A program made the position numbers and the translations under genes. The notes under the pieces are model-generated. The model searched no databases, had not been told where the DNA came from, and saw only the letters and a list, made by a program, of their open reading frames with translations. Positions 1 through 7,801 of a stretch of DNA of 64,000 nt are shown piece after piece (positions within the stretch are counted from its first letter, which is position 1; each line of letters opens with the position of its first letter). This DNA comes from Nitrospira sp. (lineage in GTDB: Bacteria; Nitrospirota; Nitrospiria; Nitrospirales; Nitrospiraceae). The stretch spans positions 4,044,800 through 4,108,799 of the forward strand of contig CP126122.1 in assembly GCA_030123565.1 (NCBI GenBank), given 5' to 3'.

Positions 1-95
1 GTGGTGACTGAGTTGGCGAGTCATCCTTTCGCATAGCATTCACCCACCAAATTGACTAGACTCCGGCCAAGAGACCATTTCATACGGTTTGCAGG

Positions 96-2489
96 ATGCC
101 AACCCAGCCGGAAGCTTTCTCTCGAGTTCTTATCGATCAGGCGTTGAAGGATAGTGGATGGAATCTACTCGATTCCAGACAGGTCTGCTTTGAATCGCAT
201 GGTTCGAGCGGGCGCGCAGACTATGTTCTGAACGGGCCACATGGGCCGCTCTGCGCCTTAGAAGCAAAACGTCCCGACCTGGACCCCTACGATGCCAAAG
301 AACAGGCTCGCGGCTATGCGGAAAATCTCAAAGCTCCATTCGTTCTTCTTTCGAACGGAACGATGCACTATTTCTGGAATTATACCCGCGCCGATCAACG
401 CGATGCCTATCGCATCGAACGGCTTCCGTCTCCGACCGATCTCGAGCGGCTGCGCCTCAAAAATCTCCAGCCTCCGCAGCCGCTCGGCAGCGAGGTCATC
501 GGACCCGATTACCTCCGACCCCTGAACCAAGACATCACAGTCCGTGGGTATCAAATCAAGGCACTTGATGAGATCGCCAAGCAATTCGACGGCAAGGGGC
601 GTCGAAAATTCTTGCTGGAAATGGCTACCGGCACGGGGAAGACGCTGCTCTGTGCGGCACTCATCAGACGATTTCTTGTCACGCGCAATGCCGAGCGCGT
701 CTTGTTTATCGTCGATCGCATCGAATTGGCCAAGCAGACAATGGAAGAATTCAATGTGGTGTTGCGCGAGTACAAGCCCGTCATTTTCAAGACCGCTCGG
801 CGCAAGCCGATGGAGCTGCTGGGTTCGAGCATCGTCGTGGCCACCATCCAATCACTCCTGGTGGACCGGCGGTTCCGCACCGAATTTACACCGTTTCATT
901 TTGACTTGGTCGTGAACGATGAGGCGCACCGATCCATTTATGGAGATGCACGGGAGGTGGTGCATTTTTTCCAGGCGACCCGCATAGGACTGACAGCTAC
1001 GCCTAAGGCGTATTTAAAAAACATCAACATCGAACAACTCGTTGAGGAGAATCCCAAAAGGCTGGAAGCGCGGCAATTGAGAGATACCTATCACTACTTC
1101 GGGTGCGAGCCCGGACGGCCGACGTTTCGCTACGACATCGTGGATGCGGTGAAAGACCCGGAAGGCCCGTTTCTCTGCCTGCCCAAGATCTTCAATATTA
1201 AGTCCGACATCACCACCCAGGCACTATCGGATAAAGGCTGGGCGGTCACCATCGATGAACGGGAGGAGAACTACAAGATCAGCGACCTGGAACGAAAGAT
1301 CTTCACTCCTGCACGCAATCGACTCATCTGCGAAAAGTTTTTCGAACACGCTCAGAAAGATCCGGAGGGCAAGCTGGGACGCTCGATCGTCTTTGCCGTC
1401 AATCAGACCCACGCGACCGCACTGACCAAGATGCTGAACGAGTTGCAACCTGGAATTGCGGTTACCATTACCTCCCGCATTCCAGAGGCCTCCGATATCG
1501 CAAAGGCGTTTCGTGATCGCAAGCGATCCGAGCGAGTCGCGGTGTCAGTGGACATGCTCTCGACCGGGTACAACTGCCGCGACTTGTTGAATATCGTATT
1601 GGCGCGGCCCGTGTTCTCGCCGACGGAATACATCCAGATCAAAGGACGCGGCACCAGGCGTTTCACCTTCCGCATCGGGAACACCGAGTACGAAAAACAG
1701 CACTTCTTCATGCTCGACTTCTGCGGCGTCGCCGAATACTTCGAGGAGCAATACGACTATACGATCCCACTCAAAGAGCCTTCGCCGGCTCGTAAGGCAG
1801 ACGGGCAGGGCGTGTATATGACCGGATCATCGCAGGGCCATAGCTTGGCCGCCGAGGCGGCGGGGGGTGAGCGAGAACAATCGACCAAACACGAGATTCC
1901 TGTCTGGACCGGACGTGATCTCGTCGTCTCGGAGGAAGTCCGCATCGTCGGGCCGAACGGCGAGAAGGTGGACGTGATGACATTCCGGGGCTCGTACGAG
2001 CGGGACGTGAAAACCTTCTACGAGGCCGATCGAGAATTCAAAGGCGCGGTGGAAGCCGAGGATGACGACCAGGTGGAAGATCTGATGGAGAAACGCTTCT
2101 TCCACAATCCCGAGATGTTTTACTCTTCCGACAAGCTGGTGAAGGCCTATGGCATCCCGGCCCCGATCCCGACTTTCGTGTATGGCGCATTGGGCAAGAA
2201 GCCGCTGCCGACCCGCGACCAGATCATTGAAGACACAGTGGAAAGTCTCGCCGTGCAGTTCAATCTGCGGTTCAGCGAACAGAAGTGGTTGGCGGCGACC
2301 GCCGGCCTCATTGCCGACGATGCTGAGGCCCGACGAAGATTCCTGGACGGCGACATGACCCTCTTCACCACCAGTCAGTTCGCTGCCCTCGGCGGGCTGG
2401 CCGCGCTGGAACGGTTCACGGAACGGGACCAGGTCTTCAACGCCCTGCGGAACACCTCGCTTTTTCGCCAATCCATGCTGGGAACCTGA
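96..2489 (+). CDS. hsdR: Type I restriction enzyme, R (endonuclease/translocase) subunit
   Basis: The motor and nuclease subunit of a type I restriction-modification complex: it pumps DNA and cuts it when the recognition site is unmethylated. Visible motifs: an N-terminal PD-(D/E)xK nuclease core (D42, then E56-A-K58 in LEAKRP), a helicase Walker A at about 175-183 (MATGTGKT) and a DEAH box at 275-278, then a second RecA-like domain (about 380-540) and a C-terminal region typical of the EcoEI R family. Length (797 aa) is normal for that short HsdR class. It is the first gene of an R-M-S operon; the stop lies 3 bases before the hsdM start. The 95 bases upstream show no other gene. Confidence 0.93.
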   Translation: MPTQPEAFSRVLIDQALKDSGWNLLDSRQVCFESHGSSGRADYVLNGPHGPLCALEAKRPDLDPYDAKEQARGYAENLKAPFVLLSNGTMHYFWNYTRADQRDAYRIERLPSPTDLERLRLKNLQPPQPLGSEVIGPDYLRPLNQDITVRGYQIKALDEIAKQFDGKGRRKFLLEMATGTGKTLLCAALIRRFLVTRNAERVLFIVDRIELAKQTMEEFNVVLREYKPVIFKTARRKPMELLGSSIVVATIQSLLVDRRFRTEFTPFHFDLVVNDEAHRSIYGDAREVVHFFQATRIGLTATPKAYLKNINIEQLVEENPKRLEARQLRDTYHYFGCEPGRPTFRYDIVDAVKDPEGPFLCLPKIFNIKSDITTQALSDKGWAVTIDEREENYKISDLERKIFTPARNRLICEKFFEHAQKDPEGKLGRSIVFAVNQTHATALTKMLNELQPGIAVTITSRIPEASDIAKAFRDRKRSERVAVSVDMLSTGYNCRDLLNIVLARPVFSPTEYIQIKGRGTRRFTFRIGNTEYEKQHFFMLDFCGVAEYFEEQYDYTIPLKEPSPARKADGQGVYMTGSSQGHSLAAEAAGGEREQSTKHEIPVWTGRDLVVSEEVRIVGPNGEKVDVMTFRGSYERDVKTFYEADREFKGAVEAEDDDQVEDLMEKRFFHNPEMFYSSDKLVKAYGIPAPIPTFVYGALGKKPLPTRDQIIEDTVESLAVQFNLRFSEQKWLAATAGLIADDAEARRRFLDGDMTLFTTSQFAALGGLAALERFTERDQVFNALRNTSLFRQSMLGT

Positions 2490-2492
2490 GCG

Positions 2493-4049
2493 ATGGCCAA
2501 CGGTACAGCGGCAATCTCAAGCAACGGCAATTTTCACTCCTCCGGGCTGCGGCAAAAAGTCGATCAGCTCATGGACATCCTCTGGTCCGGAGGGGTTAAC
2601 AACCCGATGGATTCCATCGAGCAGATTTCCTATTTGCTTTTCCTCCGCCTGCTCACGGAGGACGACGAACGGCTCGCGCGGCTGGATAAGAAATATACCA
2701 GGCGGTTCGGCGGAAAGTTTTCGCGCTATGCCTGGGGTAATTTCGTCACCCTGACGGGCGATCAGCTGTTCGACGCAGTTCGAGCCGCCATCGAAAGCCT
2801 ATATGAACTGCCGGGACTGAGCGAGACCGGTAAGCTCCTGTTCAACCGCGCCACGCTGAAAATCTACGACCGCCCGACTCTCCGCGCCGTCATCCAGGCC
2901 ATCCAAGAGATGGACCTCACTGCGCACGACGGCCACGACCTCAAGGGCGACATGTATGAATATCTGCTCAGCAAACTCGCCCTCTCCGGCACCAATGGGC
3001 AGTTCAGAACCCCGCGCCATATCATTCAAATGATCGTATCTCTCGTGGACCCCCAGCCGGGCCGCCGCATTTGCGATCCGGCCTGCGGCACCGCCGGGTT
3101 TCTCATCGCCGCCTATCAGCACATTCTCAGGAACCACACGAGTAAAGCCTCACTCGCCAAAGGTATCGTGGACGGCCAAAAGCTGGAACCGCGGCAATGG
3201 AAGTTCCTCGAAGAGCGGGCCTTTACCGGCTACGACAACGACGCCAACATGGTGAAGATTGCCATCTTGAACCTCTACCTGCACGCGCTGGCCCGGGCCC
3301 ACATCGAACTCTACAACCCGCTGACCGACAGCCGGCACTATGGCGAATCCTTCGACGTGATTCTGGCCAATCCGCCCTTCGCCGGGAAAATTCAGAAAGA
3401 GAGCATTCTCGCCGACATCAACCTGCCCACCCGCGATACCGAACTGCTCTTCGTCAAGTGGTTCATCGATCACCTCACGCCGGGCGGACGGGCCGGGGTC
3501 ATTGTCCCGGCCGGGGTGCTCTTCGGCGGCAACAAGGCCGCGCGCAAGGTTCGTGAGCTGCTGTTGACCGACTGCGACTTGCAAGCTGTGGTCAACATGC
3601 CTTCCGGCGTGTTCAAGCCCTATTCCGGCGTCAGCACTGCGGCTCTGATCTTTGAAAAAGCTGATAGCCGAAAGCTGAGCGCTGATGGCCGGTTCGTTTG
3701 GTTCTACGACCTCACCGCCGACGGCTACAGCCTCGACGACAAACGGACGCAGATCGAGGCCAATGACATTCCCGACCTGCTGGCCAAGTGGGAGAAGCGG
3801 GAGGAAGGTCCGAACAGCTACCGTGTGTCGATCGAGAAGATTCGGGAGAACGACTGGAGCCTCGCAGCGGGCCGCTACAAACCAGTCACGGTCGAAGCAG
3901 CCAACCACGACAAGCCGAAAGATATTCTTGATGAGGTGCTCAAGCTGGAATACGAGATCATCCAGCGTGGCAATGCCCTCATGAATGCCCTCGCCCCTTT
4001 GAGGGGAGAGGGACAGGGTGAGGGGCCGAAACCGAGCGGAACGAAATGA
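2493..4049 (+). CDS. hsdM: Type I restriction-modification, N6-adenine methyltransferase subunit
   Basis: Modification subunit that methylates adenine in the sequence chosen by HsdS and is needed for cleavage. An N-terminal helical HsdM_N domain (about 18-150) precedes the catalytic domain, with SAM motif I DPACGTAGF at 195-203 and catalytic NPPF at 293-296. Two stretches do not look like HsdM: an insert encoded by 3658-3687 (ADSRKLSADG) just before the conserved VWFYDL segment, and a low-complexity C-terminal tail (LAPLRGEGQGEG) encoded by 3988-4025. Both resemble dispersed intergenic repeats that landed in frame. The stop overlaps the hsdS start by 4 bases (ATGA), so translation is probably coupled. 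Confidence 0.94.
   Translation: MANGTAAISSNGNFHSSGLRQKVDQLMDILWSGGVNNPMDSIEQISYLLFLRLLTEDDERLARLDKKYTRRFGGKFSRYAWGNFVTLTGDQLFDAVRAAIESLYELPGLSETGKLLFNRATLKIYDRPTLRAVIQAIQEMDLTAHDGHDLKGDMYEYLLSKLALSGTNGQFRTPRHIIQMIVSLVDPQPGRRICDPACGTAGFLIAAYQHILRNHTSKASLAKGIVDGQKLEPRQWKFLEERAFTGYDNDANMVKIAILNLYLHALARAHIELYNPLTDSRHYGESFDVILANPPFAGKIQKESILADINLPTRDTELLFVKWFIDHLTPGGRAGVIVPAGVLFGGNKAARKVRELLLTDCDLQAVVNMPSGVFKPYSGVSTAALIFEKADSRKLSADGRFVWFYDLTADGYSLDDKRTQIEANDIPDLLAKWEKREEGPNSYRVSIEKIRENDWSLAAGRYKPVTVEAANHDKPKDILDEVLKLEYEIIQRGNALMNALAPLRGEGQGEGPKPSGTK
3658..3687 (+). repeat. AGCTGATAGC-type repeat fragment inside hsdM
   Basis: A short stretch built from near-repeats of aaagctgatagc / aaagctgagcgctgat interrupts the usual HsdM sequence between LIFEK and VWFYDL. 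From memory, such AGCTGATAGCTGA-rich strings are common intergenic repeats in several bacterial genomes. Calling this one an insertion is an inference. Confidence 0.45.
3988..4025 (+). repeat. Palindromic dispersed repeat forming the end of hsdM
   Basis: The stretch consists of a CCCCTTTGAGGGG inverted core followed by agagggacagggtgagggg. This layout is characteristic of a widespread intergenic palindromic repeat (recognised from memory, not searched). It supplies the codons for the GEGQGEG tail of HsdM. Confidence 0.55.
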
Positions 4050-5221
4050 TACGCTGGCCGACAAAACCGCTGGGTGAATTGGTTGACTTCATAGGCGGCG
4101 GCACACCACGTCGCGACCGTCCCGATTATTGGGGTGGCGAAATTCCTTGGGCATCAGTGAAGGACTTGCAGAACCAGTCGCTTGGAACAACTCTCGAACA
4201 CATCACAGCCGAGGGACTCGCCAACTCAGCCTCGAATCTCATTCCCGGAGGCACGGTGATCATTGCTTCTCGCGTCGGCCTGGGAAAAGTCGCTGTCAAT
4301 CAGAAGCCTGTTGCCATTAACCAGGACTTGAAGGCATTGACGCCGCGAGATAACAACTTGTTGCCTCGATATCTATTGCTCTTTCTTCTCTCGAACGCGG
4401 AATACTTTGAAAAGGCCGGCGTTGGCGCGACTGTGAAAGGATTGACCATTGCCGACTATCAGAATCTCAAGATTCCCATTCCCCCGCTGGCTGAGCAGGA
4501 GCGCTTGGTGAAGCTGCTGGATGAAGCGGACGAGTTGCGGAAGCTGCGAACCCAAGCCAACCGCCGCACCGCTGACCTGATCCCCGCCCTCTTCCATGAC
4601 ATTTTCGGAGATGCTGGACACATAGCGCATAACATACGGCCGCTATCGGAGGTTGCCGAAGTCGTTTCTGGCGTTGCCAAAGGGAGACGCTTCAACGGAC
4701 AAAAGCCGGTCACAGTTCCATATATCCGAGTGGCCAACGTTCAAGCTGGATACCTTGATCTAGCAGAAATCAAGACTATCGAGGCCCTGCCGTCTGAAGT
4801 TAAAGAACTGACCTTGAAAAACGGAGATGTGCTTCTTACTGAAGGAGGCGATTTTGACAAGTTAGGGCGAGGCGCTCTCTGGGAACGTGAGATCCCGAAC
4901 TGCATTCATCAGAACCATGTTTTTCGGGTCCGTGTCGACTACTCGAAGCTGCTTCCCGTCTACTTCGAGAAGTTTCTTCAGACACCAGTGGCGAAAAGGT
5001 ATTTTCTTGGTTGCGCAAAGCGAACTACCAACCTGGCCAGCATCAATATGACGCAGTTGCGAGGCCTGCCCGTTCCCGTACCATCTCTCACACTCCAGCG
5101 CGATTTCGCCGCCCGCGTGTCCGAAATCCGCGCGATGGAATTCCAACAAGCCGCCTCCCGCCGCAGGCTCGATGACCTATTTCATTCTCTCCTCCACCGT
5201 GCGTTTCAAGGCGAAGTATGA
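4046..5221 (+). CDS. hsdS: Type I restriction-modification, DNA specificity subunit
   Basis: Determines the bipartite DNA target of the HsdRMS complex. Layout is typical: first target-recognition domain at about 1-145, a conserved helical spacer at about 148-190 (IPPLAEQERLVKLLDEADEL), a second target-recognition domain at about 195-360, and a C-terminal helical repeat. Length (391 aa) is normal and no truncation is visible, so the system is probably active. Starts inside the hsdM stop (ATGA). The gene converges with the minus-strand toxin remnant, with under 30 bases between them. Confidence 0.93.
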   Translation: MIRWPTKPLGELVDFIGGGTPRRDRPDYWGGEIPWASVKDLQNQSLGTTLEHITAEGLANSASNLIPGGTVIIASRVGLGKVAVNQKPVAINQDLKALTPRDNNLLPRYLLLFLLSNAEYFEKAGVGATVKGLTIADYQNLKIPIPPLAEQERLVKLLDEADELRKLRTQANRRTADLIPALFHDIFGDAGHIAHNIRPLSEVAEVVSGVAKGRRFNGQKPVTVPYIRVANVQAGYLDLAEIKTIEALPSEVKELTLKNGDVLLTEGGDFDKLGRGALWEREIPNCIHQNHVFRVRVDYSKLLPVYFEKFLQTPVAKRYFLGCAKRTTNLASINMTQLRGLPVPVPSLTLQRDFAARVSEIRAMEFQQAASRRRLDDLFHSLLHRAFQGEV

Positions 5222-5249
5222 ATCGATCTCGGCCTGGCCGGATGCAAGT

Positions 5250-5699
5250 TTAATGACACAGCATCGAGATGGAGCCGTTTCGACCGACTTTGGCGATGAA
5301 GGGTTTCTTATGTTTTGTGAGAAACCTGGTGATGGCCGGGAGGGCTTCCACGAAGATGCGCGCCATTTCTTCGCCTTGAAGATCCCCGGCGGTCAGGATG
5401 AATGCCGCGACTCCGGCGTGCATCAATGCGGTCCGCTCTAGATTCCGGTACCGGATGCGATGGTCTTTGGTGAGAACGATCCACCCGTTCTGCCCGACTT
5501 GCGTTTACCAGTCCTCGTCTTTGGCGTCGGGTGGGAAATAATCGTCATGGACGTGGACGATGGCTCCCGCCTGTCGGAGCGTGGCTGCGATTCGTTTCTT
5601 TCCAAGAGAGCGGTCGAGGAAAAAGACGGGAGGCTCAGGCTGCTTCGAGGGCGAGTTCGCACCTGATGGCTTCTTCGATTTCGGATCGCTGGCGTCCAT
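5250..5699 (-). pseudogene. PIN-like (DUF5615) toxin gene with an in-frame stop
   Basis: Reading from 5699 gives VFFLDRSLGKKRIAATLRQA and an acidic cluster typical of DUF5615 PIN-like nucleases, then a TAA stop at 5505-5507 after DEDW. The same frame continues without another stop to 5250-5252 and carries the rest of the domain (VGQNGWIVLTKDHRIRYR, then AFILTAGDLQGEEMARIF). The full gene would be 150 codons, a normal length. One base change therefore splits an otherwise complete toxin. The start overlaps the end of the upstream antitoxin gene by 65 bases. Sequencing error or rare readthrough are alternatives. Confidence 0.8.
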
Positions 5700-6363
5700 A
5701 ATCGTCTGCGAGCGCGTCCATTGACTCGCCTGCCTTATACCGCTCCGCGATAACGGCGGTCGGAATGCCGGTGCCCGTCAAGACGGGTCGACCGAAGGAG
5801 ACCTGCGGATCGATCACGACCGCTTTGGGTTCTTCTTCCGAGTCTCGTTTACGGGTGAAGGGGTAGAGCCTGACGGGGATGCCGGCCACATCCCGCTCGA
5901 TGCGTCGCAGATGGGTCTGCAGCACCTCTCTCATCGCCAGCTGTCCGGCTTGCGAGATGTTGATGAGCTGTTCGAATTTCTGGATGAAGAGATCAATGCC
6001 GTCCGTTTCGAACTCCCGGTCCGCCAAAGGGTGTTTGGATGGAAATTGTCTGGACAGATAGGTGACGGCCATTCGAACTTTTTCCAATGGGATATTGTGT
6101 TCGCGGCGGATCGCATCCAGCACATGAACTTCGATCAGATTCATGAAGGACAACGATTTCTTCTTCTGATCTGCCAACGCAACGATTGGTTTCGAAAAAC
6201 GGCGGCCCCCGATGCCCCGGTAGTAGCGGCCTGTCACCCAGTCCCGAATGGTGGTCCGAGGAATGCGCAGGTAATGGGCTGCTTCGGCAATCCCATAGGA
6301 CGGCATCTCACGGACATCGAAATTCTGGTGTCGGGCGGGAACCCTCCTCAGCATGGCCTGCAT
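5635..6363 (-). CDS. DUF433 antitoxin with N-terminal helix-turn-helix
   Basis: Likely antitoxin and autorepressor for the adjacent PIN-like toxin. Residues about 20-60 (YGIAEAAHYLRIPRTTIRDW) form a MerR-like helix-turn-helix. Residues about 170-225 carry the DUF433 signature (VVIDPQVSFGRPVLTGTGIP, then GESMDALADDYG). Its 3' end overlaps the toxin start, as in toxin-antitoxin operons. The start is uncertain: Met at 6363 gives 242 aa, Met at 6306 gives a protein that begins right at the HTH, and neither has a clear ribosome binding site. With the toxin interrupted, this may now be an orphan antitoxin. Confidence 0.8.
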   Translation of the reverse strand: MQAMLRRVPARHQNFDVREMPSYGIAEAAHYLRIPRTTIRDWVTGRYYRGIGGRRFSKPIVALADQKKKSLSFMNLIEVHVLDAIRREHNIPLEKVRMAVTYLSRQFPSKHPLADREFETDGIDLFIQKFEQLINISQAGQLAMREVLQTHLRRIERDVAGIPVRLYPFTRKRDSEEEPKAVVIDPQVSFGRPVLTGTGIPTAVIAERYKAGESMDALADDYGRQRSEIEEAIRCELALEAA

Positions 6364-6443
6364 TGTATAGTTCTGAAGGTAACCAGGGCAAGCGAGACAA
6401 TCACTGATCGCTTTCTCGCAGGGTCCTATGCGATAAATCGGCT

Positions 6444-7136
6444 ATGGAAGCCGGACACATCCGCAACTCCACGCGGCGTCTCATCGCCGAGGTGTTTCGC
6501 CGTCTCGACTATTCCGCACTAGGGGCCATCTATTGCGACGAAGGCGGGGACGAATTCTGGAAGGCGAAACGCGGACTCTGCCGGCGACTCGGCATCACAT
6601 TGGCCGATGCCCTTGCGCCTCGACTCACGCCTGGCGGCGCCAGCATCTATGTAGGGGCCGGCGTGGCGGAGATTCCGCCCATCGCCATGGAATGTTTGGA
6701 TCTGGGACGGCGCGTGGTGGCTTGCAATCTACGAAGGCAGGAAGTGCTGGTCCTCAACCGTGCCTGCGCCGGACTTCCGATTCGTTTTCACCACCGCGAC
6801 GCCGGTTCCGTAAAGGACCGAGTCGATCACCTGTGGCTGGTCAGTGTGCTGAATGACCCGGAACGGTTTCCGGAGCTGTCGGCCCTGTCCTACGGCCGCG
6901 CCAACCCTGTCACATTCGATGCGCGAAAATTCTTGCCTCAGCAACGTACAGTCGCGACGTTGGTCGAACGCTGTCTCAGTCGATTATTGGTACCGGGATT
7001 GGTGACGACGACGGTCGAAGAGGCGGTGTGGATTGCCGAGTGGTGCCACCGAAAGGGAATCCCCTATCGTATCGACCGACGGACCTTCACCTCGCCGACG
7101 GTGGGCGATCCTATCTGTCTGGTGCGGATCGGGTAA
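6444..7136 (+). CDS. Conserved protein of unknown function, Rossmann-like
   Basis: Not confidently recognised. The 230-aa protein is soluble, with no signal peptide or membrane helix. Residues about 65-100 (GGASIYVGAGVAEIPPIAME, then a strand ending in VVACNLRR) look like the glycine-rich loop and second strand of a SAM- or nucleotide-binding fold, so a methyltransferase-like role is possible. No catalytic motif could be assigned. It is transcribed divergently from the DUF433 gene across about 80 bases and converges with the carbonic anhydrase gene. Confidence 0.6.
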   Translation: MEAGHIRNSTRRLIAEVFRRLDYSALGAIYCDEGGDEFWKAKRGLCRRLGITLADALAPRLTPGGASIYVGAGVAEIPPIAMECLDLGRRVVACNLRRQEVLVLNRACAGLPIRFHHRDAGSVKDRVDHLWLVSVLNDPERFPELSALSYGRANPVTFDARKFLPQQRTVATLVERCLSRLLVPGLVTTTVEEAVWIAEWCHRKGIPYRIDRRTFTSPTVGDPICLVRIG

Positions 7137-7177
7137 AGGGCGAAACATGCGGCTGTGTGCGCGGCTGTACGGTGAGG

Positions 7178-7717
7178 TCAGACCCAGAAGCCGGGGCGAG
7201 TTTTGTCGGGCCCCGACAGGTATTGACGCGAGTACCGCACATAGTTCTGCGCCGATTCGCGGATCCAGGCGAGTTCCTGTTCCGTGACGGGGCGTTTCAC
7301 CTTGGCCGGTGAGCCCAGGATGAGGCTCTTGGGCGGAACGATGGTGCCTTCCGTGATCAAGGCGCCGGCGCCGACCACGGAGTCTTCGCCGATGACCGCG
7401 CCGTCCATGATGATGGAACCCATTCCGACCAGCACACGGTTGTGAATGGTGCAGCCATGCAGCACCACGTTGTGGCCGATGGTCACATCGTCGCCGATGA
7501 TGAGCGGATGGGTGTCGTGCGTGACATGCAACATGCAGAGGTCCTGCACGTTCGTCCGGTGCCCGATGCGAATATAGTTCACGTCGCCGCGAATGACCGC
7601 ATGGAACCAGGCGCTGGCCTCTTCGCCCATGACGACATCCCCGATGACGACCGCGGTTTCCTCGATGAAGCAGGACTGGGGGATGGTCGGTTTGATGCCT
7701 TGAAACGTGCGGATCAT
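7178..7717 (-). CDS. Gamma-class carbonic anhydrase family protein
   Basis: Left-handed beta-helix (hexapeptide repeat) protein of the gamma carbonic anhydrase/YrdA/PaaY family, which binds a metal at trimer interfaces. The metal-ligand pattern is present: H in RIGHRTNVQDLCMLHVTHD and H in IGDDVTIGHNVVLHG. Length (179 aa) is typical. Function may be CO2 hydration or a related acyl transfer. The family often cannot be assigned further by sequence. It is divergent from rimO. Confidence 0.88.
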   Translation of the reverse strand: MIRTFQGIKPTIPQSCFIEETAVVIGDVVMGEEASAWFHAVIRGDVNYIRIGHRTNVQDLCMLHVTHDTHPLIIGDDVTIGHNVVLHGCTIHNRVLVGMGSIIMDGAVIGEDSVVGAGALITEGTIVPPKSLILGSPAKVKRPVTEQELAWIRESAQNYVRYSRQYLSGPDKTRPGFWV

Positions 7718-7763
7718 GGATTCAATCTAGGATAGCTTCGGACGGAATAGCAAGATGGCGGGT

Positions 7764-7793
7764 TTGACAGCCTTTTCGACCGTCTCGTAGACT
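7764..7793 (+). promoter_or_regulatory. Putative sigma70 promoter of rimO, giving an almost leaderless mRNA
   Basis: A perfect TTGACA (7764-7769) is followed after 18 bases by TAGACT (7788-7793). The expected start of transcription (about 7799-7801) lies immediately before the rimO ATG at 7802, and no ribosome binding site is visible before that ATG. Confidence 0.5.
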
Positions 7794-7801
7794 ACCCGGT
7801 T

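Noticed and set aside
5172-5441. Plus-strand 89-aa frame overlapping the end of hsdS
   Set aside because: It starts inside hsdS and then runs antisense to the remainder of the PIN-like toxin, which is the recognisable sequence.
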